Positions 41,655-50,421 of a DNA stretch of 54,425 nucleotides are shown one piece after another (position 1 is the first letter of the stretch; every line of letters begins with the position of its first letter). The notes beneath the pieces were generated by a model. It was not told the origin of the DNA. It saw only the letters and a program-made list of their open reading frames with translations, and did no database searches. Position numbers and translations under genes: made by a program. This DNA is from JALHUB01 sp050010555. GTDB lineage: Bacteria; Chloroflexota; Dehalococcoidia; DSTF01; JALHUB01. The stretch covers positions 1 through 54,425 of the forward strand of contig JBEKKV010000011.1 in NCBI GenBank assembly GCA_050010555.1. Direction: 5' to 3'.

Positions 41655-42650
41655 GTGCACCGAATCCGGGAAGCCACGCCGAACGATAACGAGGCGCTGC
41701 TCGAGCTGGAGCGCAACTCCCCACTCGATCTTGGCGACCGGGTACTTTCGTTCGAACGCGCGCCTAACTATTTCGCGCATCAGGAGATGCAGGAGCACGG
41801 GCGCGTGCTGGTCGCGGAGGAGGAGGGGCGGTTGGTCGGGGTTGTCGCAGGCGCGTGGCACGACGTGCTCGTCGGCGGCCGGCGACGACGGCTCCTCTAC
41901 GTCCACCAGGGCCGGGTGCTGCCCGCATACCGGCGGCGGCACGTCGGCACTGACCTGGTGGTCCAGCAGATGGCCCTCGCGACGGAAGCCGACTTCGACG
42001 GGCCCTACTGGCTGATCAGCCCCGACAACGACACTTCGCTGGCGTTTAACCGCCGGGCGAAGGCGGAGAGCTGGCCCGTGGACGGGCGAATGGACGCCTT
42101 CGACGTCGCCGCGCGGTGCGAGGCGACGCGAGACGTCGGCAGCGTTGGGCCAGGCGACCTGCCGCGGGTCGTGGAGCTCATCAACCGGACTCACGCCGGT
42201 CGCGAGATGTTCTTGCCTTATGACGTCGAAAGCCTCCAGACACGGCTCACCCTGAGCCCATCATACGGCTGGCAGCACTGGCGGGGGTACCGCTCGGGGG
42301 GCGTGCTGATTGCGGCGGCGGGCGCCTGGGACTTCGGACGGTCGCTGCGGGTGACAGAACGCGAGAAGGCGACCGCCACCGAGAGTGTAGCGCTGCCTGC
42401 CTACGTGCTCGACTACGGCTACGCCGCGGGCGCGGAGGAGGCGATGGTGGAGGTATTCATGGCGCTGATGGCACTGGCATCCGAATCCGAGAGGGATCGC
42501 CTTTCGATAGCGCTACCGGCGGAGAGTCGCCTCTTTTCCCTGATGGCGGACGTGCCGCACTCCACGACGGTGCTCCAGATACTAACGCCGGGAACTCCCG
42601 CCCCCTCAGAGGTCTCGGGCTCAGCCTACCTGGATCCGGTGTACGTCTGA
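41655..42650 (+). CDS. tandem GNAT acetyltransferase
   Basis: 331 aa. The N-terminal GNAT domain (MHRIREATPNDNEALLELER; acetyl-CoA loop RVLPAYRRRHVGTDLVVQQM) is followed by a second, more diverged half (PGDLPRVVELINRTHAGREM onward). Such two-domain members acetylate small amines, antibiotics or protein N-termini; the substrate is unknown. GTG start at 41655 with AAGGGAG upstream, 44 bases after the FtsX-type permease, so possibly cotranscribed with it. Confidence 0.82.
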   Translation: MHRIREATPNDNEALLELERNSPLDLGDRVLSFERAPNYFAHQEMQEHGRVLVAEEEGRLVGVVAGAWHDVLVGGRRRRLLYVHQGRVLPAYRRRHVGTDLVVQQMALATEADFDGPYWLISPDNDTSLAFNRRAKAESWPVDGRMDAFDVAARCEATRDVGSVGPGDLPRVVELINRTHAGREMFLPYDVESLQTRLTLSPSYGWQHWRGYRSGGVLIAAAGAWDFGRSLRVTEREKATATESVALPAYVLDYGYAAGAEEAMVEVFMALMALASESERDRLSIALPAESRLFSLMADVPHSTTVLQILTPGTPAPSEVSGSAYLDPVYV

Positions 42651-42669
42651 CTGCCGCACCCTCACTCGC

Positions 42670-42699
42670 TTGATCGCCGGGGGTGGTCTCGGCTATGCT
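42670..42699 (+). promoter_or_regulatory. probable promoter of the serine-hydrolase gene
   Basis: TTGATC at 42670-42675 and TATGCT at 42694-42699, spacer 18. The start codon is at 42744. Confidence 0.4.
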
Positions 42700-42743
42700 C
42701 GCGGCACAAGCGGTCGAACGGTTGCGAATCGACGGATTGACCG

Positions 42744-43856
42744 ATGCTTCATTGGATTTCACCACGATCAGCAGCCTGCCTTGCCATTGCGGCCGGTTGC
42801 CTCGTCCTGGCGGCCTGCGGCTCCGGCGCCGACAGCAAGCTAGCCGGCGATTCGTCGACGGCCCAGCCGACCGCGGTCAGCGCCGACAACGCCGTCTTTC
42901 CGGCAAGCGATTGGGAGACTTCGACACCGGCGGCCGAGGGAATGGACGCGTCGTCACTCGATGGGATAGACCCGTACTGCGTCGAGCACGGCTGTCGAGC
43001 GGTCGTCGTCCTGCGGCACGGGCGGATCGTCTGGGAGCGCTACTGGGGCGGCTGGACCGAGGCCTCGACTGACAACAGTTGGTCGATGGCGAAGAGCGTG
43101 ACCAGCGCGCTGGTGGGAATCGCCATAGGCGAGGGCAAGATCAAGAGCGTCGACGAAAGCGCGTCCGACTTCATCCCGGAGTGGCGCAACGACGCGCGCA
43201 ACAAGATAACGATCGGCAACCTGCTGTCGATGGAGTCGGGCCTGACGTGGAATATGACGTACGACCCGGTGGGCGGCGACACCGTCAACATGCTCGCCCA
43301 GGCCGACGAGGTCGCGTTCGCCATCAATCGCTACCAGTACCGCGCGCCGGGGACCGATTGGTACTACTCGGATGGCGACGCGGAGGTGTTCTCGCGCATC
43401 ATCAAGGCGGCGACGGGCGAGGAAGTGGCGCAGTACGCGCAGGAGAAGCTGTTCGGGCCGATTGGGTTCAACGTCAGTCAGTGGCTGACGGACAACGCCG
43501 GCAACAGCATGACTTACTGCTGCATCTTTAGCACGGCGAGGGATTTCGCCCGCTTCGGCTATCTCTTCCTGCGCGACGGTCAGTGGGCGGGCAAGCAGGT
43601 GGTGCCGGCCGACTGGGTGGCGCAATCAACGCAGGCGTCGCAGATCGAGAACACGAACTACGGCTACTTCTGGTGGCTGTGGCAGTTCGCGGGGCTGCCG
43701 AAGGGCACGTTCGAAGCGATGGGCTTCGCGACGAAGCGCATCTACGTCATCCCGAGCCTCGACGTCGTTGCGGTGCGCCTGGGTGAAGGGGACGATGCCA
43801 CCTGGGACGACAGCGCTTTTCTGAAGCCGATTGTCGACGCGGCGAACGGCCACTGA
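42744..43856 (+). CDS. beta-lactamase-fold serine hydrolase, lipoprotein
   Basis: 370 aa class C beta-lactamase/esterase-family protein anchored outside the membrane. The lipoprotein signal ends VLAAC (C25). The catalytic S-x-x-K is S114-M-A-K117 (NSWSMAKSVTSALVG). The second motif is YYSDGDAE, with Asp where Asn is usual (YxN). A segment GLTWNMTYDPVGGD matches the 'Beta-lactamase' domain of esterase-like members. Such enzymes include peptidases, esterases and 6-aminohexanoate hydrolases, so drug resistance should not be assumed. Confidence 0.88.
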   Translation: MLHWISPRSAACLAIAAGCLVLAACGSGADSKLAGDSSTAQPTAVSADNAVFPASDWETSTPAAEGMDASSLDGIDPYCVEHGCRAVVVLRHGRIVWERYWGGWTEASTDNSWSMAKSVTSALVGIAIGEGKIKSVDESASDFIPEWRNDARNKITIGNLLSMESGLTWNMTYDPVGGDTVNMLAQADEVAFAINRYQYRAPGTDWYYSDGDAEVFSRIIKAATGEEVAQYAQEKLFGPIGFNVSQWLTDNAGNSMTYCCIFSTARDFARFGYLFLRDGQWAGKQVVPADWVAQSTQASQIENTNYGYFWWLWQFAGLPKGTFEAMGFATKRIYVIPSLDVVAVRLGEGDDATWDDSAFLKPIVDAANGH

Positions 43857-43903
43857 TTCGGTGTCGCGGCTTCCTTCAGGTGTAGCGCATACGCCGTTAG
43901 TGC

Positions 43904-43933
43904 TTGACGACCTCGAAAAACGGCTGCTATACT
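43904..43933 (+). promoter_or_regulatory. promoter of the tRNA cluster
   Basis: TTGACG at 43904-43909 and TATACT at 43928-43933, spacer 18, 12 bases before the tRNA-Trp gene. Confidence 0.7.
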
Positions 43934-43945
43934 TCCTCGTGATCT

Positions 43946-44021
43946 AGGAGTGTAGCTCAGTTGGGAGAGCAGCGGTCTCCAAAACCGCCGGTCGGGGGTT
44001 CGAGTCCCTCCACTCCTGCCA
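43946..44021 (+). tRNA. tRNA-Trp (CCA)
   Basis: Cloverleaf complete: acceptor AGGAGTG/CACTCCT, D arm GCTC...GAGC, anticodon loop CTCCAAA with anticodon CCA at 43979-43981, T arm with TTCGAGT loop, discriminator G, genomically encoded 3' CCA. First of four tRNA genes in one transcript. Confidence 0.96.
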
Positions 44022-44091
44022 TTGAGCATTCGCGTACGGGGCAAGGTGCTCCGGACAGGTGGAGCAGGCGTAGCCTTTCGATTGCGCTCGG

Positions 44092-44176
44092 GCCGAGGTG
44101 GTGGAACTGGCAGACACGCGGTCTTGAGGGGGCCGTGCCTTCGGGCGTAGGGGTTCAAATCCCCTCCTCGGCACCA
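44092..44176 (+). tRNA. tRNA-Leu (GAG)
   Basis: Class II tRNA: acceptor GCCGAGG/CCTCGGC, anticodon loop TTGAGGG giving anticodon GAG, long variable arm (GCCTTCGGGC), T loop TTCAAAT, encoded CCA. Confidence 0.95.
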
Positions 44177-44207
44177 GGACTGAGCGGGACGGGCGAAGCG
44201 AGATTGG

Positions 44208-44281
44208 GGCGACGTAGCCAAGTGGCAAGGCAGGGGTCTGCAAAACCCCCATCACCGGTTCGAATCCGGTCGTCGCCTCCA
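44208..44281 (+). tRNA. tRNA-Cys (GCA)
   Basis: Acceptor GGCGACG/CGTCGCC, anticodon loop CTGCAAA (GCA), T loop TTCGAAT, discriminator T (U73, the cysteine identity base), encoded CCA. Confidence 0.96.
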
Positions 44282-44294
44282 ACACAATGTGAAG

Positions 44295-44318
44295 GCTCAG
44301 AACTTTCGGGTTCTGAGC
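44295..44318 (+). other. hairpin between tRNA-Cys and tRNA-Leu
   Basis: GCTCAGAAC (44295-44303) pairs with GTTCTGAGC (44310-44318) around TTTCGG. Possibly an RNA-processing site or partial terminator within the tRNA transcript. Confidence 0.5.
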
Positions 44319-44334
44319 ATTGTCATGTTTGAGC

Positions 44335-44421
44335 GCCGGGATGGCGGAATCGGCAGACGCGGCGGACTTAAAATCCGCTGGCCTCACGGCCTTGTGGGTT
44401 CGACCCCCACTCCCGGCACCA
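44335..44421 (+). tRNA. tRNA-Leu (UAA)
   Basis: Class II tRNA: acceptor GCCGGGA/TCCCGGC, anticodon loop CTTAAAA (anticodon TAA), long variable arm, T loop TTCGACC, encoded CCA. Ends 22 bases before gatB. Confidence 0.96.
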
Positions 44422-44443
44422 GCAGATCGGACACGGCGCGACT

Positions 44444-45937
44444 ATGACGACTGAGGCAAAAACAGCGGTCGAATACGAGACGGTGATCGGGCTGGAGGTG
44501 CACGTACAGCTCCAGACGCGCAGCAAGATGTACTGTCGCTGCAGCGCCGACTACGCGAACACGCCGCCCAACACACACGTCTGCCCGGTCTGCCTCGGCA
44601 TGCCCGGCGTCCTGCCCGTCATCAACCAGCAGGCGGTCGAGTTCACGATTATGACGGCGCTGGCGCTCGGTTGCGAGATCCCGGAGCACGCCAAGTTCGA
44701 CCGCAAGAACTACCCCTATCCCGACCTGATGAAGGGGTATCAGATATCGCAGTACGATCTGCCGCTGTCGCGCAACGGCCGGCTGGAGGTCGATGCGGAC
44801 GGCAAGCGCACGGTGATCGGCGTTACGCGCGTGCACCTGGAAGAGGACGTCGCCAAGCTGCTGCACCGTCAGAACGAGGCCGGCGAGACGTACAGCCTGG
44901 TCGACGTCAACCGCGCCGGCGTGCCGCTGATGGAGACCGTCTCGGAGCCGGACATCCGCTCGCCCGAGGAGGCGCGCCAGTACCTGATGAAGCTGCGCCA
45001 GATCCTCCGCTATATCGGCGTCAGCGAGGCGAACATGGAGGAGGGCAGCTTCCGCTGCGACGCCAACATCAGCCTCCGGCCGGTCGGGACGACGGAGCTT
45101 GGCCCGAAGGTCGAGGTGAAGAACATGAACAGCTTCCGGGCCGTGTTCCGGGCGCTCAGCTTCGAGGTGGAGCGGCAGCGCGATGTCCTCGCGGCTGGCG
45201 GGACGCCGGTGCAGGAGACGCGCGGCTGGGTCGAGGAGCGGGGCGAGACGGTCTCGCAGCGGACGAAGGAGTACGCGCACGACTATCGCTATTTCCCGGA
45301 GCCGGACCTGCCACCGCTGCGACTGGAGCGCGACTACGTGGAGAGGATACGCGCGTCGCTGCCGGAGCTGCCTGACGCGAAGGGGCGCCGCTTCATCGAC
45401 AAGTACGGTCTCAGCGAGTACGAGGCACACCTGCTGACGGAGACGCGGGCCCGCGCCGACTTCTTCGAGGCGTGCCTGTCGTCATCCGCAGGCGCAGACG
45501 CAGAGGCGCTGAAGCAGCGCGCGAAGACGGTCGGCAACTGGATGCTTGGCGACTTCGCCAAACTGCTGAACCAGGCCGGTATCGACGTCGACGAGTCGAA
45601 GGTTGAGCCCCGGCATTTGTGTGATATGATAGGCTTGATCGAGCAGGGCGCTCTCAGTGGCAAAAGCGCCAAAGCCGTCTTCGAAGAGATGTTCAAGACC
45701 GGCAAAGCACCGGCGGAGGTGGTGCGCGAGCTGGGCCTCACCCAGATCAGCGGCGAAGAGGAGGTAGCGGTTGTCGTCGACAAGGTGCTGGCGGCAAACC
45801 CCAAAGCTGTGGAAGACTATCGAAGCGGTAAGGCAGAGGCCGCCAAGTTCCTGATTGGCCAGATCATGAAGGAGACACGCGGCCGCGCCAACCCGGGAGT
45901 CGTCACGGAGCTTCTACGAGAGAAGCTAAAGTCCTGA
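44444..45937 (+). CDS. gatB: Asp-tRNA(Asn)/Glu-tRNA(Gln) amidotransferase subunit B
   Basis: 497 aa kinase-and-tRNA-binding subunit of GatCAB, which converts mischarged Glu-tRNA(Gln) and Asp-tRNA(Asn). Family motifs: ETVIGLEVHVQLQTRSKMYC at the N-terminus, CPVCLGMPGVLPVIN (zinc-type Cys residues C46/C48-C63/C66 region), FDRKNYPYPDLMKGYQISQY, and ANMEEGSFRCDANISLR. The C-terminal tail holds the helical GatB_Yqey domain (ETRGRANPGVVTELL). gatA and gatC are not adjacent. No strong ribosome site is visible before the ATG. It follows the tRNA cluster in the same direction. Confidence 0.95.
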   Translation: MTTEAKTAVEYETVIGLEVHVQLQTRSKMYCRCSADYANTPPNTHVCPVCLGMPGVLPVINQQAVEFTIMTALALGCEIPEHAKFDRKNYPYPDLMKGYQISQYDLPLSRNGRLEVDADGKRTVIGVTRVHLEEDVAKLLHRQNEAGETYSLVDVNRAGVPLMETVSEPDIRSPEEARQYLMKLRQILRYIGVSEANMEEGSFRCDANISLRPVGTTELGPKVEVKNMNSFRAVFRALSFEVERQRDVLAAGGTPVQETRGWVEERGETVSQRTKEYAHDYRYFPEPDLPPLRLERDYVERIRASLPELPDAKGRRFIDKYGLSEYEAHLLTETRARADFFEACLSSSAGADAEALKQRAKTVGNWMLGDFAKLLNQAGIDVDESKVEPRHLCDMIGLIEQGALSGKSAKAVFEEMFKTGKAPAEVVRELGLTQISGEEEVAVVVDKVLAANPKAVEDYRSGKAEAAKFLIGQIMKETRGRANPGVVTELLREKLKS

Positions 45938-45975
45938 TCGTCGAATTGTCCCCCTTAGCTAATGATTGGCGATAA

Positions 45976-47304
45976 ATGAGGGCAATCAGAGAGAGCAACC
46001 TGATCAAGTGGCTCTATCTGGGCATTAACGTCAAGCGCTGGCTCCTGCTGATGGCCCTTGGGGTCACGGCGATGGGCCTCGGCTTCTCCTACCTCCTGCG
46101 CGAGGTCTACGTCTCCTACACCTTCCCGGGAGCGGTCTACTACATCACGCTCCAGTTCATGCCGCGCGCCGTCAGGGGGACGCTGTTCATCGCGGCCAGC
46201 GGCGGGCTCATCCTGCTGGCGTTCTGGCGGCTGAATAACTCTCTGTTGTCGGCGCTGATGCGTCGGACCGGCGACGAGAGTCTCGTGAACGTCCTCCACA
46301 GCAGTCGCTACCTGGCGAGAGGGCCGAAGGTCGTGGCTATTGGCGGCGGCACGGGCCTATCAACGCTGCTGCGCGGGCTGAAGGAGTACTCCGGCAACCT
46401 GACCGCCGTGGTGACCGTCGCGGATGACGGCGGCAGCTCCGGGAGGCTTCGTCGCGAGCTGGGCATCCTGCCGCCGGGCGACGTGCGCAATTGCATAGCC
46501 GCGCTGGCCGACGCCGAGCCGCTGATGACGAGGCTATTCCAGTACCGCTTCAGCGAGGGCTCCGGCCTGGAGGGGCACAGCTTCGGCAACCTGTTTATCG
46601 TCGCCATGTCCGGCGTCACGGGCAACTTCGAGGAGGCGGTGCGTGAGACAAGCCGCGTGCTTGCGGTGCGCGGGAACATTCTTCCCTCCACGCTTGCGAA
46701 CGTCACGCTCTCCGCCCACACGGAGGACGAGGAGACCATTCACGGCGAGTCGAACATTACCGACTCGCCGAGCCGCATCCGCGAGGTTTACCTGCAGCCG
46801 GCGAACGTGGAGGCGAACCCCGACGCCGTGCGGGCGATACTCAACGCCGACATGGTCGTCGTTGGGCCGGGCAGCCTGTTCACCAGCGTGATGCCGAACC
46901 TGCTTGTCGATGGGATACGACAGGCGATCCAGGCGTCGCCGGCGCTCAAGGTGTACGTTTGCAACGTGGCGACGCAGCGCGGCGAGACCGACTCCTTTGC
47001 CGTCAGCGACCACTTCGAGGTGCTGAGGCGCCACATGGGCGACCACTTATTCCACTATGTTCTGGCGAACAACAACACACGCGGCCGCCTGCCTGAGAAG
47101 GCGCGGTCGCAGCCGGTGCCCATCGACAAGTCCATCCTGGATGGCGCGCGGGTCATTACCGCAGACGTCGTCAGTGAGGACAATCGCTACCACCACGACC
47201 CCAAGAAGCTCGCCGACACGCTCGTTCACCTCTATTACGAGCGCAACCAAGTCGAGCAGCTCATCGACAAGGCGGCCCCCGAAAGCGTGATGAGCGCCGG
47301 CTAG
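45976..47304 (+). CDS. YvcK/GlmR-family (gluconeogenesis factor) protein with N-terminal membrane anchor
   Basis: 442 aa. The first 90 residues hold two hydrophobic segments (WLLLMALGVTAMGLGFSYLL and the region LFIAASGGLILLAFW), which classical YvcK lacks. The CofD-like domain follows: VVAIGGGTGLSTLLRGLK with the GGGTG loop at 123-127, VTVADDGGSSGRLRRELG, PGDVRNC and the late GPGSLFTSVMPNLL. Members bind UDP-GlcNAc and adjust carbon flow to peptidoglycan; membrane-linked forms occur in Chloroflexota and relatives. 38 bases after gatB. Confidence 0.9.
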   Translation: MRAIRESNLIKWLYLGINVKRWLLLMALGVTAMGLGFSYLLREVYVSYTFPGAVYYITLQFMPRAVRGTLFIAASGGLILLAFWRLNNSLLSALMRRTGDESLVNVLHSSRYLARGPKVVAIGGGTGLSTLLRGLKEYSGNLTAVVTVADDGGSSGRLRRELGILPPGDVRNCIAALADAEPLMTRLFQYRFSEGSGLEGHSFGNLFIVAMSGVTGNFEEAVRETSRVLAVRGNILPSTLANVTLSAHTEDEETIHGESNITDSPSRIREVYLQPANVEANPDAVRAILNADMVVVGPGSLFTSVMPNLLVDGIRQAIQASPALKVYVCNVATQRGETDSFAVSDHFEVLRRHMGDHLFHYVLANNNTRGRLPEKARSQPVPIDKSILDGARVITADVVSEDNRYHHDPKKLADTLVHLYYERNQVEQLIDKAAPESVMSAG

Positions 47305-47339
47305 CGCTTGCGCCGTGAATGCGCTAGATTAGGGGTGCC

Positions 47340-47576
47340 ATGGATTTCATCTTTCTGGCCGGAATCGGCAAGACGTACATCAACTATATCCAGATCATCG
47401 TGTCCGTCGTTCTGGTGATAGTGATCCTGCTTCAGGTACGCGGATCGGGATTCGGCGAGCTGGGGACGCAGTCGGTGACCCGTACGCGTCGGGGCGTTGA
47501 GAAGACGCTCTTCCAACTCACGATCGCCCTGGCGGCGGTGTTCATCCTCATCTCCATGTGGAGCGTCGCGTCCTGA
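47340..47576 (+). CDS. secG: preprotein translocase subunit SecG
   Basis: 78 aa small membrane protein of the SecYEG channel. Two hydrophobic helices (YIQIIVSVVLVIVILLQVRG and LTIALAAVFILISMWSV) flank the conserved cytoplasmic loop beginning FGELGTQSVTRTRRGVEKTL. GGGGTG precedes the ATG. Followed by a hairpin at 47643-47671. Confidence 0.9.
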   Translation: MDFIFLAGIGKTYINYIQIIVSVVLVIVILLQVRGSGFGELGTQSVTRTRRGVEKTLFQLTIALAAVFILISMWSVAS

Positions 47577-47642
47577 GGCAACGGTTGAACGGCATGCTGG
47601 AGAAGGCTGTTTCGCCGCTTCTCAGAGGTTAGCCATGTACAG

Positions 47643-47671
47643 GCCGAGGTCTGAAGATATGCGACCTCGGC
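47643..47671 (+). terminator. hairpin terminator after secG
   Basis: GCCGAGGTC (47643-47651) and GACCTCGGC (47663-47671) form a 9-bp stem with an 11-nt loop, followed by TGTGGTGTCTTT. Probably ends the gatB-yvcK-secG transcript. Confidence 0.55.
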
Positions 47672-47714
47672 TGTGGTGTCTTTCAGCGCCCTTCTCCGGT
47701 CGCTGGTGCTCGAA

Positions 47715-49361
47715 ATGCGGGTCCTCGACGTGACAAGCATAGCGCGCTCGCGATGGCTCCTGTCGGTGGTAGTGGCGGCCGGAGTGGTCGTCCTCTCCGT
47801 CCTCTGGTACCAGACGTCGCGCTCGTCCCACATGGCGGCTGCTCTTCCCGCCGCTACGCACAAAGAGGGCGTCGCCGGCAGTGTCAGCCGCATCAACCCG
47901 CTATATAGCTCCGCCAACGAAGTCGACGCCGACCTGACAGCGCTCATCTTCTCCGGCCTGACACGCCTGGGCCCGGACGGCACCGTGCAGCCGGACCTGG
48001 CAGAGAGCTGGGACATCAGCGGAGATGGCCTGGCTTACACGTTCCACCTGCGTCAGCACGTCACCTGGCAGGACGGCGAGCCCTTCACCGCGGACGACGT
48101 CATCTTCACGTACGACGCGCTGCGCGACCCCAACTTCCGCGGCCAGCCGGCGCAGGCGGAGCTATTCCATAGCATCAACTTCTCCAAGGTGGACGACGCG
48201 ACAGTGGAAGTCCGGCTGACGCAGCCCTTCGCGCCGCTGCTGTCGCATCTGACGATGGGCATCCTGCCGTCGCATCTGCTGCAGGGGCAGGACGCGGACG
48301 CGTTGTACGACAGTCCTTTCAACCAGCAGCCCGTCGGCACGGGGCCGTTCCGCCTGACAGACCTCTCGTCGCAGCGGGCGGAGCTGGATGCGAACACCAA
48401 TTACTATCTGGGCGGCCCCTATTTGCGACGCTTCGAGTTCCGCTTCTACCAGGACGAGCCGGCTCTCATGAAGGCCCTGAAGGGCGGCGAGGTGCAGAGC
48501 GCCTTTTTCCAGTCGCCGCTCAATCCCGATGACAGCCAGTATTTGCAGAGCGACACCGACCTGCAGGTGCTGCAGCTCCCCTCGACCACGTCGACCGTTC
48601 TTTACTTCAACGACGTGTGGCGCTCGCTGCAGGACAAGAGCGTCAGGCAGGCTCTGGCGTACGCGACGAACCGGCCTGAGATAATCTCATCGATCCTCCA
48701 GGGCCAGGCGGTAGAGGCGGATAGCGCCATCGCCGCCGGCACCTGGTCGTACTATCCGGTGCTTGACCGTTACACGTACGACACGGACCAAGCGACGAAG
48801 CTTCTCGACGAGGCGGGCTGGACGCTGCAGCCGAACGGAATCCGCGCCAAGGACGGGACAGAGCTGCGCTTCCGAATCGTAACGAACGACGATCCGCTGC
48901 GCGCGGCGACTGCGAACGATATCGCCAGTTCATGGACAGCGCTCGGCATGCCCACGGACGTCTCAGTGCAGGGGCCGACGACGCTCCTGCGCGACATGCT
49001 GATGCCGCACGAGTTCATCGTCGCTATTTACGGTTTCGACGGCGGGCCGGACCCCGATCCTTATCCGGCCTACCACAGCTCGCAGGCGGGGCCCGGCGGG
49101 CAAAACCTCTCCGGCTTCAGCGATGGGCAGGTCGACCTGCTCCTGCAGGATGCGCGCCAGAGCAGCGACGTGGAGGCGCGTAAGACACTGTACCGTCAGT
49201 TCCAGGAGGCGTTCGCAGACGATCTGCCGAACCTGCCTCTTTACCAGCGCACGTTCACCTACGCCGTCGACAAGAACCTGCAGGGAGTGACGCCGGGAGT
49301 CCTGTTCGACTCCAGCTCCCGCTTCTCGCAGGTCAACGAGTGGCGACTCGGGGGCGGCTAG
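47715..49361 (+). CDS. orphan family-5 peptide-type substrate-binding protein
   Basis: 548 aa from ATG 47715; GTG 47673 is possible but its ribosome site would lie inside the preceding hairpin. An N-terminal signal-anchor helix (WLLSVVVAAGVVVLSVLWY) has no lipobox cysteine. The SBP_bac_5 domain follows: RINPLYSSANEVDADLTALI, FSGLTRLGPDGTVQPDLAES, YTFHLRQHVTWQDGEPFTAD and the GTGPFRLTDL segment. No permease or ATPase gene is adjacent, unlike oppABC at 13265-16826, so it either shares those permeases or has another job. Confidence 0.88.
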   Translation: MRVLDVTSIARSRWLLSVVVAAGVVVLSVLWYQTSRSSHMAAALPAATHKEGVAGSVSRINPLYSSANEVDADLTALIFSGLTRLGPDGTVQPDLAESWDISGDGLAYTFHLRQHVTWQDGEPFTADDVIFTYDALRDPNFRGQPAQAELFHSINFSKVDDATVEVRLTQPFAPLLSHLTMGILPSHLLQGQDADALYDSPFNQQPVGTGPFRLTDLSSQRAELDANTNYYLGGPYLRRFEFRFYQDEPALMKALKGGEVQSAFFQSPLNPDDSQYLQSDTDLQVLQLPSTTSTVLYFNDVWRSLQDKSVRQALAYATNRPEIISSILQGQAVEADSAIAAGTWSYYPVLDRYTYDTDQATKLLDEAGWTLQPNGIRAKDGTELRFRIVTNDDPLRAATANDIASSWTALGMPTDVSVQGPTTLLRDMLMPHEFIVAIYGFDGGPDPDPYPAYHSSQAGPGGQNLSGFSDGQVDLLLQDARQSSDVEARKTLYRQFQEAFADDLPNLPLYQRTFTYAVDKNLQGVTPGVLFDSSSRFSQVNEWRLGGG

Positions 49362-49362
49362 C

Positions 49363-49566
49363 GTGCTGCCGGACCCACCGGTAGTCACTCTGACGACCGA
49401 TTTCGGCATCTCCGACCACTACGTCGGCGCGATGAAGCGCGTTATCCTCTCGATCAACCCCCGCGCGACCATCGTTGACATCACGCATCAAGTCCAGCCG
49501 TAGCGCGTCGAGGAGGGTGCTTTCTTGCTCAGCGCCGCCTGGCGGTTCTTCCCACTGAAGAAGTAG
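49363..49566 (+). pseudogene. broken SAM hydroxide adenosyltransferase (DUF62-type) gene
   Basis: The GTG at 49363 is 1 base after the previous stop. Reading on: MLPDPPVVTLTTDFGISDHY, then VGAMKRVILSINPRATIVDI, THQVQP, stop (TAG at 49501). Past the stop the same frame continues with RVEEGAFLLSAAWRFFPLKK and ends at 49566. This is the N-terminal fifth to quarter of the family, which normally runs about 260-280 residues. An internal stop and loss of the rest mark a dead gene. The intact sequence either side of the stop suggests a recent event. Confidence 0.85.
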
Positions 49567-49584
49567 ACTTAGCTGCCGTCGTGT

Positions 49585-50421
49585 CTACGGCGTCAGCAAG
49601 ACAGGCACCGAGAACAGGTTGACAATGCTCCCGTCTTTCGCGCTCAGATTGTAGGCGTCGATGGTGCCCTGCTGCGCGCTGGATACGGAGAACGTCAGGT
49701 CCTGGGAGAACGTCGGCATCGGCGTGCTGAACGTCTGCGTGCCGGGCGTCTGCGTGCCGGGCGTCTGCGTGCCGGGCGTTGCCGTTACCTGCGCGGTCGC
49801 GAGCACGTTACCCGTCGAGTCCTTAATGTCGAGTATCAGCGACCCCTCGAAGACGGAGGCGGTGCCGCTAACAGTGACGGGGCTTGACACGGGTGCACCG
49901 CACAACGGCGACTCGACAACTATGTTCGGCACGACGCCGCTCAGTTTGATCGGAACTATCGCCTCGGCAAGGATACTGCCGTCCTTAGGGCTCAGGCTGA
50001 AAACGTGGACGCGGGCACCCAGGTTGAGAGGCGGGATGAAGGGCGGAGGGGGAAAAGCAAGCGAAACGTCGAACGTGCCGGTGCCAGGCGCGCCTTCGCT
50101 GGCCGTTGTGTTGGCGCGGCAGTACGTACGCTCGCCCGTCGAACTTTCGATGGCGACCGTGAGCGCCCCTTCGAAGACGCTGGCGGAACCGGAGACGGTC
50201 ACAGGGACATTCACCGTCTCGTCCTGCTGCGGCTGGTCTATCGTTATGGCCCCGGATTGAGGGGTTGCCGCCGGCGACGAAGCAGACGACGGGGTGCCGG
50301 TGGTCGCAGGTGGTGTGGGGGTAATGTCCGCCTTCTTGGTGCTGCCGCCGCACGCCGACAGGACTATTATGGAGCCGGCAACCATAACGAACATTGCTAC
50401 AAGATGATTGGCTTTGCTCAT
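49585..50421 (-). CDS. surface lipoprotein with two Gmad2-like repeats
   Basis: 278 aa from ATG 50421 (GGAGGGAG upstream). A lipoprotein signal ends in IIVLSAC (C24), then a Thr/Pro/Ser-rich spacer. Two immunoglobulin-like units each open with the Gmad2 pattern: TIDQPQQDETVNVPVTVSGS and NIVVESPLCGAPVSSPVTVS, each followed by ASVFEG. The second unit carries a TPGTQ triple repeat. Gmad2 domains are found in spore-germination and secreted proteins of Gram-positive-type bacteria and probably bind other proteins or glycans. Function here unknown. Confidence 0.82.
   Translation of the reverse strand: MSKANHLVAMFVMVAGSIIVLSACGGSTKKADITPTPPATTGTPSSASSPAATPQSGAITIDQPQQDETVNVPVTVSGSASVFEGALTVAIESSTGERTYCRANTTASEGAPGTGTFDVSLAFPPPPFIPPLNLGARVHVFSLSPKDGSILAEAIVPIKLSGVVPNIVVESPLCGAPVSSPVTVSGTASVFEGSLILDIKDSTGNVLATAQVTATPGTQTPGTQTPGTQTFSTPMPTFSQDLTFSVSSAQQGTIDAYNLSAKDGSIVNLFSVPVLLTP
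49733..49777. repeat. three perfect 15-base tandem repeats
   Basis: GTCTGCGTGCCGGGC three times on the plus strand, encoding TPGTQ repeats in the lipoprotein read on the minus strand. Units stay in frame, so copy number can vary without breaking the gene. Confidence 0.9.

Noticed and set aside
42744..43856. Calling an antibiotic-resistance beta-lactamase
   Set aside because: The S-x-x-K fold is shared with many esterases and peptidases, and the YxN position is YSD; no evidence for drug hydrolysis.
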